Counted from the stretch's first letter, positions 44,142 to 53,422 are shown. The stretch is 64,000 nt of DNA from Janthinobacterium sp. TB1-E2 (GCF_036885605.1 NZ_CP142523.1:2728001-2792000), one strand, 5' to 3'. Translations and numbers: made by a program. The notes: a model not told the origin generated them from the letters alone.

Positions 44142-45058
44142 ATGCATCAACATGGAATGTGAAGATCGGCATCAACCCGATCTCGTGGATGAACGACGAT
44201 TTACCGAGCCTGGGCGGCGAAACGCCTTTGGAAACGGCGTTGAAAGAGGGCGCCGAGATCGGCTACGTGGGTTTTGAATTGGGCAACAAGTTTCCCAAGG
44301 ATGCCCCAGCGCTGAACGCGGTGCTGGGCAAATACAATCTCGCCTGTGTTTCCGGCTGGTATTCAGGACGGCTGGCGCACCGGTCGGTCGAAGAAGAGAT
44401 CGCTTCCGTAGCGTCGCATTTGCGGCTGCTGGCCGACAGCGGCGCCACCGTCATGGTCTACGGCGAAGTGGCCGACGCGATCCAGGGCGAAGCGCGCCCG
44501 CTGTATAAACGCCCGCGTTTCCAGTCGCAGCAGCAATGGCAGGACTACGCCAACAAATTGACGGCCTTTGCCGCCCATTTGCTCGCGCATGGCGTACGCC
44601 TTGCGTATCACCACCACATGGGCGCCTACGTGGAAACGCCGGCCGACGTGGACCAGTTGATGGCCTTGACGGGGGCCGAAGTCGGCTTGCTGTTCGACAC
44701 GGGCCACATCACGTTTGCCGGCGGCGATGCGCTGGCGGTGCTCAACAAGCATATCGACAGGATTTGCCACGTGCATTGCAAGGACGTGCGCCCCAACGTG
44801 GTGAAGCTGGCGCGCAATGGCCACTGGAGTTTCTTGCAGGCCGTGATCAATGGCGCCTTCAGCGTGCCGGGCGACGGCAGCATCGACTTTCCGGCCATCC
44901 TCACGCGCTTGTATCTGCACGGCTACGAAGGCTGGCTCGTGGTGGAAGCGGAGCAGGATCCGGCCGTGGCCCCCAGCTACGAATACGCGAAGATGGGCCA
45001 TGACTACCTGGCCAAGCTCGTCGAGGCCATTCCGCGCCTGGGCCGGGAGGCGGCATGA
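44138..45058 (+). CDS. iolE: Inosose (2-keto-myo-inositol) dehydratase
   Basis: A 306-residue TIM-barrel enzyme of the xylose-isomerase-like family that dehydrates 2-keto-myo-inositol to the trihydroxy dione used by IolD. Motifs include INPISWMNDD, AYHHHMGAYVE, LLFDTGHITFAGGD and HCKDVR, supplying Glu, Asp and His metal ligands. Overlaps iolD and iolB by four bases each. Confidence 0.94.
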   Translation: MNASTWNVKIGINPISWMNDDLPSLGGETPLETALKEGAEIGYVGFELGNKFPKDAPALNAVLGKYNLACVSGWYSGRLAHRSVEEEIASVASHLRLLADSGATVMVYGEVADAIQGEARPLYKRPRFQSQQQWQDYANKLTAFAAHLLAHGVRLAYHHHMGAYVETPADVDQLMALTGAEVGLLFDTGHITFAGGDALAVLNKHIDRICHVHCKDVRPNVVKLARNGHWSFLQAVINGAFSVPGDGSIDFPAILTRLYLHGYEGWLVVEAEQDPAVAPSYEYAKMGHDYLAKLVEAIPRLGREAA

Positions 45059-45852
45059 GCCCGCTATTGGTCAAAGCGAACAAGGCCGGCGGCAAGATCG
45101 TTGAAGTCACGCCCGAATCGGCCGGCTGGACGCATGTCGGGTTCGCCGCGCACCGGCTTCAGGCGGGCGAGTCCTTGCAACTGGAGACGGGCGGCCGCGA
45201 ACTGTGCATCGTCGTGCTGACGGGTACGGTCACCGTACAGGCCGGTGAACAGCAGTGGCGCGAGATCGGTCACCGCCAAAGCGTCTTCGAGGACCGCTCG
45301 CCGTATGCCGTGTATGTCCCGCTGGATACAACGGTCAACATTGCGGCAGTGAGCAATGCCGAGGTCGGACTTTGCAGCGCGCCCGCCACGACCCACCGTC
45401 CGGCGCGCCTGATCGACCCCGCCACCATGACGCGCTCCGTGCGCGGCAAGGGCGCGAATACCCGCTATGTGTGCGACATCCTGCCGCAGACGGCCGAGGC
45501 CGATGGCTTGCTGGTGGTCGAGGTGGTCACGCCGTCCGGCCACTCGTCCAGCTATCCGCCGCATAAACACGACAGCGACAATGTGCCGCTGGAAAGCTCA
45601 CTGGAAGAAACGTATTACCACCGCCTCAATCCCGAGCAGGGCTTTGCCTACCAACGGGTCTACACAGACGACCGTTCCATTGATGAAGCCATGGCCGTGG
45701 AAAACCACGACGTGGTAATGGTGCCCAGGGGCTACCACCCCGTGACCGTGCCGTATGGCTACGACGGCTATTACCTGAACGTGATGGCTGGCCCCAAGCG
45801 GGTCTGGCATTTCAAGAACGACCCGGCCCATGACTGGCTGATGACGAAATAA
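45055..45852 (+). CDS. iolB: 5-deoxy-glucuronate isomerase
   Basis: A 265-residue cupin-type isomerase converting 5-deoxy-glucuronate to 5-dehydro-2-deoxygluconate, the IolC substrate. Family motifs are SGHSSSYPPHKHDSD with the metal-binding His residues and VPRGYHPVTVPYGYDGYYLN near the C-terminus. Its ATG overlaps the iolE stop. The iolA gene follows after 14 bases. Confidence 0.94.
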   Translation: MSPLLVKANKAGGKIVEVTPESAGWTHVGFAAHRLQAGESLQLETGGRELCIVVLTGTVTVQAGEQQWREIGHRQSVFEDRSPYAVYVPLDTTVNIAAVSNAEVGLCSAPATTHRPARLIDPATMTRSVRGKGANTRYVCDILPQTAEADGLLVVEVVTPSGHSSSYPPHKHDSDNVPLESSLEETYYHRLNPEQGFAYQRVYTDDRSIDEAMAVENHDVVMVPRGYHPVTVPYGYDGYYLNVMAGPKRVWHFKNDPAHDWLMTK

Positions 45853-45866
45853 CCTAGGACAAGACA

Positions 45867-47366
45867 ATGACAACCCCGATGATTGGCCACTTTATTGGTG
45901 GCAACCCGATGGCTTCGCGTTCAGAGCGCACGAGCGACGTCTTCAATCCCGCCACCGGCGCCGTGACGGCGAAAGTGGCGCTGGCCACGCCTTCCGAACT
46001 GAACGCGGCCGTGGCGGCAGCCCACGCGGCGTTTCCCGCCTGGTCGCAAACCTCGCCGCTGCGTCGCGCCCGGGTCATGTTCAAGTTCAAGGAATTGCTG
46101 GAAGAGCACTCCGACCAACTGGCCGCCCTGATCACGGCGGAGCACGGCAAAGTATTTACGGATGCCAAAGGGGAAGTGACGCGCGGCATCGAAGTGGTGG
46201 AGTTTGCCTGCGGCATCCCGCAAATGATGAAGGGAGAGTATTCGGAGCAAGTGGCCGGCGGCATCGATGCGTGGTCGATCCGCCAGGCGCTCGGTGTGTG
46301 CGTCGGCATCACGCCATTCAACTTTCCCGTGATGGTGCCCATGTGGATGTTCCCGATGGCGATTGCCTGCGGCAATACGTTCGTGCTGAAACCGTCGGAG
46401 CGCGATCCGTCGGCCAGCCTGCTGCTGGCGCAACTGTTGACGGACGCGGGCTTGCCCGATGGCGTCTTCAATGTGGTGCAGGGTGACAAGGAAGCCGTGG
46501 ATGGGTTATTGCACCACCCGGACGTGCGTGCCGTCAGTTTCGTCGGTTCCACGCCGATTGCCGAATATATCTATGCGACTGGCTGTGCGCAGGGCAAGCG
46601 CGTGCAGGCCCTGGGTGGCGCCAAGAATCACATGGTCGTCATGCCCGACGCGGACATCCCGCAGACGGTCGACGCGCTGATGGGCGCGGCGTTTGGCTCG
46701 GCCGGCGAGCGCTGCATGGCCATTTCCGTCGTCGTCGCGGTGGGCAATGTCGCGGACCAGCTGGTCGAAGCCTTGGTGCCGCGTATTAACGCCCTGAAAA
46801 TCACGCAGGGCATGGATCTGTCGGCCGAGATGGGCCCCGTCGTCACGCAAGTGCACAAGGACAAGATCGCCGGCTACATCGCCAACGGTGTGGAAGAGGG
46901 CGCCAAGCTGGTGGCCGACGGGCGCGGTTTCGTGCTGCCCGGCCACGAGCAAGGGTTCTTCCTCGGCGGCAGCCTGTTCGACCATGTCACGCCGGACATG
47001 ACGATCTACAAGGAAGAAATCTTCGGGCCCGTGCTGTGCATCGTGCGCGTGCCGGACTTTACGACGGCGCTGGACCTGGTCAACGCGCATGAGTACGGTA
47101 ATGGCACGGCCATCTACACGCGCGACGGCAACACGGCGCGCGAGTACACGCACAGGGTGCAGGTGGGGATGGTCGGGGTGAACGTGCCGATTCCCGTGCC
47201 GATGGCCTTCCACAGCTTCGGCGGCTGGAAGCGTAGCCTGTTCGGCGACCACCACGCGCATGGCCCGGAATCCGTACGCTTCTACACGAAACAGAAGGCC
47301 GTGACCCAACGCTGGCCCGCATCGACGGCGGCCGGCGCCGAGTTTGCCATGCCGACCCTGAAGTAA
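45867..47366 (+). CDS. iolA: Malonate/methylmalonate-semialdehyde dehydrogenase (inositol pathway)
   Basis: A 499-residue CoA-acylating aldehyde dehydrogenase, paralogue of MmsA at 4700. Catalytic Cys283 lies in [18 protein letters not shown] and [11 protein letters not shown] are conserved. As last gene of the iol operon it should convert malonate semialdehyde to acetyl-CoA and CO2, completing inositol breakdown. Confidence 0.93.
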   Translation: MTTPMIGHFIGGNPMASRSERTSDVFNPATGAVTAKVALATPSELNAAVAAAHAAFPAWSQTSPLRRARVMFKFKELLEEHSDQLAALITAEHGKVFTDAKGEVTRGIEVVEFACGIPQMMKGEYSEQVAGGIDAWSIRQALGVCVGITPFNFPVMVPMWMFPMAIACGNTFVLKPSERDPSASLLLAQLLTDAGLPDGVFNVVQGDKEAVDGLLHHPDVRAVSFVGSTPIAEYIYATGCAQGKRVQALGGAKNHMVVMPDADIPQTVDALMGAAFGSAGERCMAISVVVAVGNVADQLVEALVPRINALKITQGMDLSAEMGPVVTQVHKDKIAGYIANGVEEGAKLVADGRGFVLPGHEQGFFLGGSLFDHVTPDMTIYKEEIFGPVLCIVRVPDFTTALDLVNAHEYGNGTAIYTRDGNTAREYTHRVQVGMVGVNVPIPVPMAFHSFGGWKRSLFGDHHAHGPESVRFYTKQKAVTQRWPASTAAGAEFAMPTLK

Positions 47367-47403
47367 AGTACCGTGTAAACCCGGCTGGTTCGCTTCTTGC
47401 TTA

Positions 47404-47432
47404 CTGCAATGGTTGTGTTTAGCCATTGCAGA
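47404..47432 (+). other. Hairpin just upstream of nasT
   Basis: CTGCAATGG (47404-47412) pairs perfectly with CCATTGCAG (47423-47431). Two further loop pairs (T-G and T-A) leave a six-base loop GTGTTT. It ends about ten bases before the nasT ATG. Possibly a terminator of the iol operon or a leader structure; no T-tract follows. Confidence 0.5.
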
Positions 47433-47440
47433 TCGTTCCC

Positions 47441-48079
47441 ATGACGTCCAGCCGTACCCAGCCTTTGCGCATCGTTGTCGTCAACACCATTGTCGAGCAC
47501 GGCGTGCACGAGAACGCGGCCTTGGCTGCCCAGGTGCAGCGCGGCAATGCCTTGCGCATCGGCTTGCTGGAATCGGGCTTCGACATCGTCGCCTCGCTGC
47601 CAGCCGACCTCTACCTCCCCGAGCGAATCGCGCAACTGCAGCCTGACCTCATCATCATCGATGCCGAATCGGACGCGCGCGACGTGCTCGAGCACATCGT
47701 CATCGCCACGCGCGACGAGCGCCGCCCCATCGTCCTGTTTACCGAAGACGGCGCCACAGCCAGCATCGATGCGGCCATGGCGGCCGGCGTATCCGCGTAT
47801 ATCGTGGCCGGCTTGCATGCCGAGCGCATCTTGCCCGTGCTCAATGTGGCCCTGGCGCGCTTTCGCCAGGAAGAAAAACTGCGCGCCGAATTGCTCGACA
47901 CGCGGCACAAGCTGCTCGAGCGCAAGGTGATCGAACGGGCCAAGGGCCTGTTGATGACGCATCATGGCTTGACGGAAGACCAGGCTTACCAGCGCTTGCG
48001 CAGCATGGCCATGAACAAGAAACTCAAACTGGCGGACATTGCCCAACGCATCCTCGACGTGGAGGACTTGCTGGGATGA
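47441..48079 (+). CDS. nasT: ANTAR-domain antiterminator (NasT-like)
   Basis: A 212-residue AmiR/NasT-type protein. A receiver-like domain (about residues 10-130; IIIDAES in place of the usual phosphorylation site) is followed by a coiled coil and a C-terminal ANTAR RNA-binding domain (KVIERAKGLLMTHHGLTEDQAYQRLR). NasT binds a leader RNA and prevents termination; it is held inactive by NasS until nitrate or nitrite binds. The gene for the NasS-like partner follows. The start is taken at ATG 47441; a TTG at 47426 is possible and neither has a clear ribosome site. Confidence 0.9.
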   Translation: MTSSRTQPLRIVVVNTIVEHGVHENAALAAQVQRGNALRIGLLESGFDIVASLPADLYLPERIAQLQPDLIIIDAESDARDVLEHIVIATRDERRPIVLFTEDGATASIDAAMAAGVSAYIVAGLHAERILPVLNVALARFRQEEKLRAELLDTRHKLLERKVIERAKGLLMTHHGLTEDQAYQRLRSMAMNKKLKLADIAQRILDVEDLLG

Positions 48080-48103
48080 AGCGCGCATTTCCTGACACAT
48101 GCT

Positions 48104-48131
48104 GGTGCAGTGCACCATTCCGGTGCATTTT
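48104..48131 (+). promoter_or_regulatory. Mutually exclusive hairpins, attenuator-like, between nasT and nasS
   Basis: Hairpin A: TGGTGC (48103-48108) with GCACCA (48112-48117). Hairpin B: AGTGCACC (48109-48116) with GGTGCATT (48122-48129), followed by a TTTT run (48128-48131). Both need the segment 48112-48116, so only one can form. B resembles a terminator and A an antiterminator. A third stem (48136-48141 with 48156-48161) follows. Inference from sequence only. Confidence 0.45.
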
Positions 48132-48178
48132 CACCTGCCTGGGACCGGGCATGCACAGGCACGGTCCTTGCTGCTGGA

Positions 48179-48193
48179 TGGCTATGGCCTTGC
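48179..48193 (+). promoter_or_regulatory. Candidate sigma-54 promoter before nasS
   Basis: TGGC (48179-48182) and TTGC (48190-48193) have the exact -24/-12 spacing of sigma-54 promoters, 44 bases before the nasS start. Nitrogen-assimilation genes often use sigma-54. The middle of the element does not match the consensus well. Confidence 0.4.
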
Positions 48194-48236
48194 CCATGTT
48201 GGCGCGGCAAAACAGTACTTATCAGCAAGGAATGGT

Positions 48237-49415
48237 ATGACACAGCAAGCGGGCACGAGTGCCCACGCGATGCGCTCCATGCATCCGGAAAAACAGACGA
48301 TACGCATCGGCTACCTGCCGCTGACCGATTGCGCCTCGCTGGTGATGGCGTCAAAGCTGGGCCTCGACGAAAAATACGGCATCAAGATTGAACTGAGCCG
48401 GGAGATGTCGTGGGCCGGCGTGCGCGACAAATTGAACAACGGCGAACTCGACGCGGCCCACGTGCTGTACGGTCTCGTGTATGGCGTGCAGATGGGCATC
48501 GGCGGGCAACAGCACGACATGGCCGTGCTGATGAACCTCAATCACAGCGGCCAGGCCGTGACCTTGTCGGCGGCGCTGGCGCGCGAGGGCGCCCACGATG
48601 GCACCACCTTGGCGCGGCACATGCGCGGCGCGGCGCGGCCATTTGCGTTTGCGCATACTTTCCCGACCGGCAACCACGCGATGCTGCTGCAATACTGGCT
48701 GGCCGCGCACGGTATCGATCCGCTGCGCGACGCGCGCGTGATGACGGTGCCGCCGTCGCAAATGGTGGCCGCCTTGCGCGCGGGCCAGATGGATGGCTTT
48801 TGCGCCGGCGAACCGTGGGGCTACAAGGCTATCGTCGATGGCGTGGGCGTGACGGCCACCACCAGCGGCGCCATTTGGCCCCACCATCCGGGCAAGGTGC
48901 TGGGCACCAGCGCCGCGTTTGCGCAGCAGCATCCGAACAGCTGCCGCGCCCTGATCGCCGCCGTGCTCGAGGCGGGACGCTGGATCGACGCCAGCGACAC
49001 CAACCGGCTGGCCATGGCGGCCACCCTGGCAGAGCCTGCTTATCTGCATACGCCGCAGGAAACCCTGGCGCCGCGCATCCTCGGCCATTACCAGGATGGC
49101 CTGGGCAAGACCTGGGACGAAGCGCACGGCTTGAAGTTTTACGGCGATGGCGCCGTCAATTTCCCGTATTTGTCGGACGGCATGTGGTTCATGACCCAGC
49201 ACCGGCGCTGGGGCTTGCTGCGCGACGAACCCGATTACCTGGCGGTGGCGCGCCAGGTCAACCGCATCGACCTGTACCGCCAGGCGGCGGAAATGACGGC
49301 TACGCCCGTACCCAAATCCCCGATGCGCAGCTCGACCCTGTGCGACGGCGTCGTGTGGGACGGCAGCGCGCCGGAAGCGTACGCGGCATCGTTTGCCATC
49401 GGCCACTTTTTCTGA
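48237..49415 (+). CDS. nasS: NasS-like cytoplasmic nitrate sensor (NrtA/CmpA family)
   Basis: A 392-residue protein of the nitrate/bicarbonate-binding NrtA family (IRIGYLPLTDCASLVMA, EMSWAGVRDKLNNGELDAAH, FCAGEPWGYKAI, HPGKVLGT). It has no signal peptide, as expected for NasS, which binds nitrate in the cytoplasm and releases NasT. The ATG at 48237 has AAGG about seven bases upstream. Gene order nasT-nasS-cobA supports the assignment. A transporter-bound NrtA is less likely because no permease genes are nearby. Confidence 0.87.
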   Translation: MTQQAGTSAHAMRSMHPEKQTIRIGYLPLTDCASLVMASKLGLDEKYGIKIELSREMSWAGVRDKLNNGELDAAHVLYGLVYGVQMGIGGQQHDMAVLMNLNHSGQAVTLSAALAREGAHDGTTLARHMRGAARPFAFAHTFPTGNHAMLLQYWLAAHGIDPLRDARVMTVPPSQMVAALRAGQMDGFCAGEPWGYKAIVDGVGVTATTSGAIWPHHPGKVLGTSAAFAQQHPNSCRALIAAVLEAGRWIDASDTNRLAMAATLAEPAYLHTPQETLAPRILGHYQDGLGKTWDEAHGLKFYGDGAVNFPYLSDGMWFMTQHRRWGLLRDEPDYLAVARQVNRIDLYRQAAEMTATPVPKSPMRSSTLCDGVVWDGSAPEAYAASFAIGHFF

Positions 49416-49429
49416 TTGGAGAGTTCATC

Positions 49430-50209
49430 ATGGCGCAATGTGGTAGCGTGACCCTGGTCGGCGCCGGTCCCGGCGACCCGGACCTGCTGACCCTCAAGGC
49501 CGTGAAGGCCATCGCGCGGGCCGACGTGGTGCTGATCGACGACCTCGTCAACCCGGCCATCCTCGCCCATGCGGCACACGGCGTGCGCGTGGTCGAAGTG
49601 GGCAAGCGGGGCGGCTGCGCTTCCACGCCGCAAGCGTTCATCGAGCGCCTGATGCTGGCCGAGGCGCGCGCGGGCCTGCACGTGGTGCGCCTGAAGGGGG
49701 GCGACCCGTATCTGTTCGGACGGGGCGGCGAAGAGCGCGCCTACCTGCGCAGCCATGGCGTGCCCGTCGAAGTAATTCCCGGCATCAGCAGCGGCCTGGC
49801 CGCGCCTTCGTCCATCGGCGTGCCGCTCACGCACCGCGGCTGGAGCCAGGGCGCCATCTTCGTCACGGGCCACGGCAAGGATGCCGCGTCCGAGCCGAAC
49901 TGGTCGGCCCTGGCGCAAAGTGGCTTGACGCTCGTCATCTACATGGGCGTGGCCAGGGTGGCCGCCATCCAGGCCGGCTTGCTGGCCGGCGGCATGGCGC
50001 CCGGCACGCCCGTGGCCGTGGTGCAATCGGCCAGCCTGGCCGCCCAGCGCCAGTTGCTGAGCACTTTGCAGCGCTTGCCGGACGCTCTGCTGGCCAGCGG
50101 CCTGGGCAGTCCCAGCATCATCGTCGTGGGCGACGTGGTGCGCTGCGCCGATGCCTGGGATGACCATGGCGCCGGCGCCTTGCTGGCCGGGGCACTGCGG
50201 GAAGCTTGA
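49430..50209 (+). CDS. cobA: Uroporphyrinogen-III C-methyltransferase
   Basis: A 259-residue SUMT that methylates uroporphyrinogen III twice to precorrin-2, using S-adenosylmethionine. Motifs: VGAGPGDPDLLTLKAVKAI at the N-terminus and RLKGGDPYLFGRGGEE near residue 90. Precorrin-2 leads to siroheme, the cofactor of assimilatory nitrite reductase, so its place after nasTS fits nitrate assimilation. Single-domain, unlike CysG. TTGGAGAG precedes the ATG. Confidence 0.93.
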   Translation: MAQCGSVTLVGAGPGDPDLLTLKAVKAIARADVVLIDDLVNPAILAHAAHGVRVVEVGKRGGCASTPQAFIERLMLAEARAGLHVVRLKGGDPYLFGRGGEERAYLRSHGVPVEVIPGISSGLAAPSSIGVPLTHRGWSQGAIFVTGHGKDAASEPNWSALAQSGLTLVIYMGVARVAAIQAGLLAGGMAPGTPVAVVQSASLAAQRQLLSTLQRLPDALLASGLGSPSIIVVGDVVRCADAWDDHGAGALLAGALREA

Positions 50210-50238
50210 GCACCCGGTGTTTCCAGTGCAACCATCGT

Positions 50239-50266
50239 ACGCGCTTTTTTTCTTCCACAAGCGCGT
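50239..50266 (+). terminator. Hairpin after cobA, possible terminator
   Basis: ACGCGCTT (50239-50246) pairs perfectly with AAGCGCGT (50259-50266). The T-rich run lies inside the loop rather than after the stem, so it is not a classical terminator. Confidence 0.4.
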
Positions 50267-50351
50267 CGGGCATGAGCTTTGATAGTATCCTCGTACTTGC
50301 TGGGCGGCCGCAGCGCCGTCCATTCGAGGAAACCGGAATAAGCGATCGACA

Positions 50352-53300
50352 ATGCACACTTTGAGCAAGGGCGGGGCGGGATCAGGTATCAGGATATGGG
50401 CGGGTGGCCTGCTGCTGGCCCTGGCGGTGGGCGGCGCCTTGTATGCGGGCGCGGCGCGCACGGTCAATGACGACGCCGAACAGCGTTTCGACAATCTCAC
50501 GCATAGTGCCCAGCACAGCCTGATCACGCGCGTAAAAAGCTATTCCGACCTGCTGCGGGGACTCGAAGCCCTGTTCCGCACCAGCGAGCACCTGACGCGG
50601 CGCCAGTTCCACGATTACGTGGCCGGCCTCGATATCGTGCGCCAGTTCCCGGCCATCGAATCGGTCAACTACGCGGCGGCCGTGCCGTCGGCGCAGCGCG
50701 CCGCCTTCATCGAGTCCGTGCGCAAAGACACCAGCCTGGCGCCGCGCGGCTATCCTGCCTTCACCATCCGGCCTGCGGGGGAGCGGCCGGAATACACGGT
50801 GCTCACTTACCTGGAACCCGATTCCCTGCTGGCCGAACGGATGGGCGTCGATATCGGCGCCAACCCGCTGGTGGCGCAATCGCTGACGCAGGCGCGCGAC
50901 AGCGGCCAGGTGAGCGCGTCGGGGCAGGTGATCATGATCAAGGGGCCGCCCGCGCACGTGGGCCTGGGCATGCGCCTGCCCGTGTACCGCAATGGCATGC
51001 CGCAGGGCAGCGTGGCCGAGCGCCGCGCCGCCTACCAGGGTTCCGTCGGCATCGGCTTTGGCGTGGCGCGGCTGGTGCACAGCGCGCTCGAACGCAGCGC
51101 CCTGGAACCGCTGCACCTGACCCTGTACAGCGCGGCCGGTCCTTTGCCGGCCAGCGGGGCCCTGTCCATCACGCCGCAGGACCGCCTGCTGTTCAACGAT
51201 GACGGCGACCTGGCGGCGGCGCCGCCGCAACCGGGCGGCGATGCCGGTTATTTCGACCGGGTGCTGCCCGTCGCCTACCAGGGGGGCCTGTGGAAAGCCC
51301 ATTTCCGCGTGCGCAAGGCGGAGCTGTACAGCCCCTTCGACCGCTACTTTCCATGGCTGGCGCTGGGCGTCGGCGTGGCCGGCACCCTGCTCATCTATGG
51401 CTACATCTTTACCTTGTACCGCTCGCGCCGCAACGCGGTGGCGCAGCGCACCCTGCTCGATACGGTGCTCGACAGCGTCGATGCCTACGTCTACATGAAG
51501 GATGCCGACCTGCGCTACCGCTACGTGAATGCGCGCACGGCCACCATCCTGGGCCGTCCCGTGGAGCAGCTGATCGGCCGCCAGGATGGCGAGTTGATGC
51601 TCGGCGATGCGGCCGCCGCCGCGCAGCTGACCGAGCGCCGGGTGTTCGACAGCGGCGCCAAGTTCGTCGGCGAGGAGCGCTTCGTCGATGCGCAAGGGCA
51701 GGTGCACCACCTGTGGAGCGTGAAGGTGCCGCTGGGCTTGCCCGGTCCCGTTACGGGCCTGATCGGCCTGTCCACCGACGTGACGGAACTGCACCGCCTG
51801 AAAGAGCAGGCCGACGCGGCCAGCCAGGCCAAGAGCGACTTCCTGTCGAACATGAGCCATGAAATCCGCACGCCGATGAACAGCATCATCGGCATGGCGC
51901 ACCTGGCGCTGAAATCCGTGGCCGACGCGCGCCAGCGCGACTATCTGCAAAAAATCTATCATTCGGGCCAGCATTTGCTGGGCCTGATCAACGATATCCT
52001 CGATTTTTCCAAGATCGAGGCGGGCAAGCTGGAACTGGAAGTGCTGGACTTCCGTCTCGACACCCTGCTGGCGAACATCGCCAGCCAGCTGGGCGACGCG
52101 GCCGCCGTCAAGGGCCTGGCGCTGCAGTTCGATATCGCGCCGGAGCTGCCGCAGCGCTGGCGCGGCGACCCGCTGCGCCTGGAGCAGGTCTTGCTGAACC
52201 TGACCAGCAACGCCATCAAGTTTTCCGACAATGGCAGCATCTTCGTGCGCGTGCGCCAGTCCGAGGAGCGCGGCAGCTACGCCATGCTGCGCTTCGAAGT
52301 GCAGGACCGGGGCATCGGCATGAACCAGGAAGAGGTGGCGCAGCTGTTCCGTTCCTTCCACCAGGCCGACCCGTCGACCACGCGCAAGTATGGCGGCAGC
52401 GGCCTGGGACTGGTGATCAGCAAGCAGCTGGTGGAGCTCATGGGCGGCAAGGTGGGCGTGTACAGCCAGCCGGGCCTGGGCAGCACCTTCTGGTTCACGG
52501 CGCGGCTGGAGAAAAGCGCGCAGGCGTCCGACGAGCGCATCGCCGAAGTCGAGCCGGAAGTATTGGGCGTGATACGCGGCGCATCCATCCTGCTGGTCGA
52601 AGATAACGTCTTCAGCCAGCAGGTGGGCTGCGAATTGCTGGAAGACGCCGGCGCCACCGTCTGCGTCGCCGGCAATGGCCGCGAAGCGCTGGAATTGCTG
52701 GCCCGCCAGCGCTACGACTGCGTGCTGATGGACGTGCAGATGCCGGAGATGGATGGCTTCGAGACGACGCGCCGCATCCGCGCCGACCCGAAACTCACTG
52801 GCCTGCTGGTGATCGCCATGACGGCCAACGCGGGCAGCGAAGACCGCGCCCGCTGCCTGGAGGCGGGCATGGATGAATTCGTGACCAAGCCGATCGCCCC
52901 GAATCTGCTGTTTCACCTGCTGGCGAAATGGTTCCGTCTGCGTGGCGGCATCGGCAACATCGGCCGCATGCGTGCAAGCGACAGGCTGGCGGCGGCGCCG
53001 GCAGCGCCGTCATCGGCCGCCGCGCCGGAATTGCGCGACACGGCCATCCTCGACCTGGCCACCCTGGCTCTCACGTTCAGCAATGACGTCGTGAAGATGC
53101 GCAAATACACCCAGCTGTTTCTCGACACGGCACGCGACGGCATCGCCGAAATGGAGCAGGCCATGGCACTGGAAGACCTGGGGCGCCTGGCCGACCTGGG
53201 CCACCGCAGCAAATCGTCGGCGCTGGCCGTGGGCGCCCATGCCTTTGCGGGCCTGTGCACGTCGATCGAAGGCTTGCGCGTGGGCGGCGACCTGCAACAG

Positions 53301-53390
53301 GCGCGCGTCTTGCTGACAGCCCTGGGACCGGCGCTGGCGCAGGTGGCGGAACAAATTTCAGTGGAATTTGCCGCCAGCGACACCCCCTGA
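50352..53390 (+). CDS. Hybrid sensor histidine kinase: CHASE-PAS-HisKA-HATPase-REC-HPt
   Basis: A 1012-residue membrane kinase. Helix 1 at about residues 14-36, an extracytoplasmic CHASE domain (about 70-270; GLEALFRTSEHLTRRQFHDY), helix 2 at about 335-356, a PAS domain (about 370-485), kinase core with His503 (SNMSHEIRTPMNSI), ATPase motifs QDRGIGM and GGSGLGLVISKQL, a receiver with Asp794 (VLMDVQMPEMDG), and a C-terminal HPt domain with His951 (LGHRSKSSALAVG). This is a full phosphorelay in one chain. CHASE domains bind small extracellular ligands. No cognate regulator is adjacent. Confidence 0.93.
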   Translation: MHTLSKGGAGSGIRIWAGGLLLALAVGGALYAGAARTVNDDAEQRFDNLTHSAQHSLITRVKSYSDLLRGLEALFRTSEHLTRRQFHDYVAGLDIVRQFPAIESVNYAAAVPSAQRAAFIESVRKDTSLAPRGYPAFTIRPAGERPEYTVLTYLEPDSLLAERMGVDIGANPLVAQSLTQARDSGQVSASGQVIMIKGPPAHVGLGMRLPVYRNGMPQGSVAERRAAYQGSVGIGFGVARLVHSALERSALEPLHLTLYSAAGPLPASGALSITPQDRLLFNDDGDLAAAPPQPGGDAGYFDRVLPVAYQGGLWKAHFRVRKAELYSPFDRYFPWLALGVGVAGTLLIYGYIFTLYRSRRNAVAQRTLLDTVLDSVDAYVYMKDADLRYRYVNARTATILGRPVEQLIGRQDGELMLGDAAAAAQLTERRVFDSGAKFVGEERFVDAQGQVHHLWSVKVPLGLPGPVTGLIGLSTDVTELHRLKEQADAASQAKSDFLSNMSHEIRTPMNSIIGMAHLALKSVADARQRDYLQKIYHSGQHLLGLINDILDFSKIEAGKLELEVLDFRLDTLLANIASQLGDAAAVKGLALQFDIAPELPQRWRGDPLRLEQVLLNLTSNAIKFSDNGSIFVRVRQSEERGSYAMLRFEVQDRGIGMNQEEVAQLFRSFHQADPSTTRKYGGSGLGLVISKQLVELMGGKVGVYSQPGLGSTFWFTARLEKSAQASDERIAEVEPEVLGVIRGASILLVEDNVFSQQVGCELLEDAGATVCVAGNGREALELLARQRYDCVLMDVQMPEMDGFETTRRIRADPKLTGLLVIAMTANAGSEDRARCLEAGMDEFVTKPIAPNLLFHLLAKWFRLRGGIGNIGRMRASDRLAAAPAAPSSAAAPELRDTAILDLATLALTFSNDVVKMRKYTQLFLDTARDGIAEMEQAMALEDLGRLADLGHRSKSSALAVGAHAFAGLCTSIEGLRVGGDLQQARVLLTALGPALAQVAEQISVEFAASDTP

Positions 53391-53422
53391 CGCAAGCAGC
53401 GGCGATAATAGGCGTTTGACGT

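Noticed and set aside
50382..52916. 844-codon minus-strand frame
   Set aside because: Opposite the hybrid kinase, whose frame has all expected motifs.
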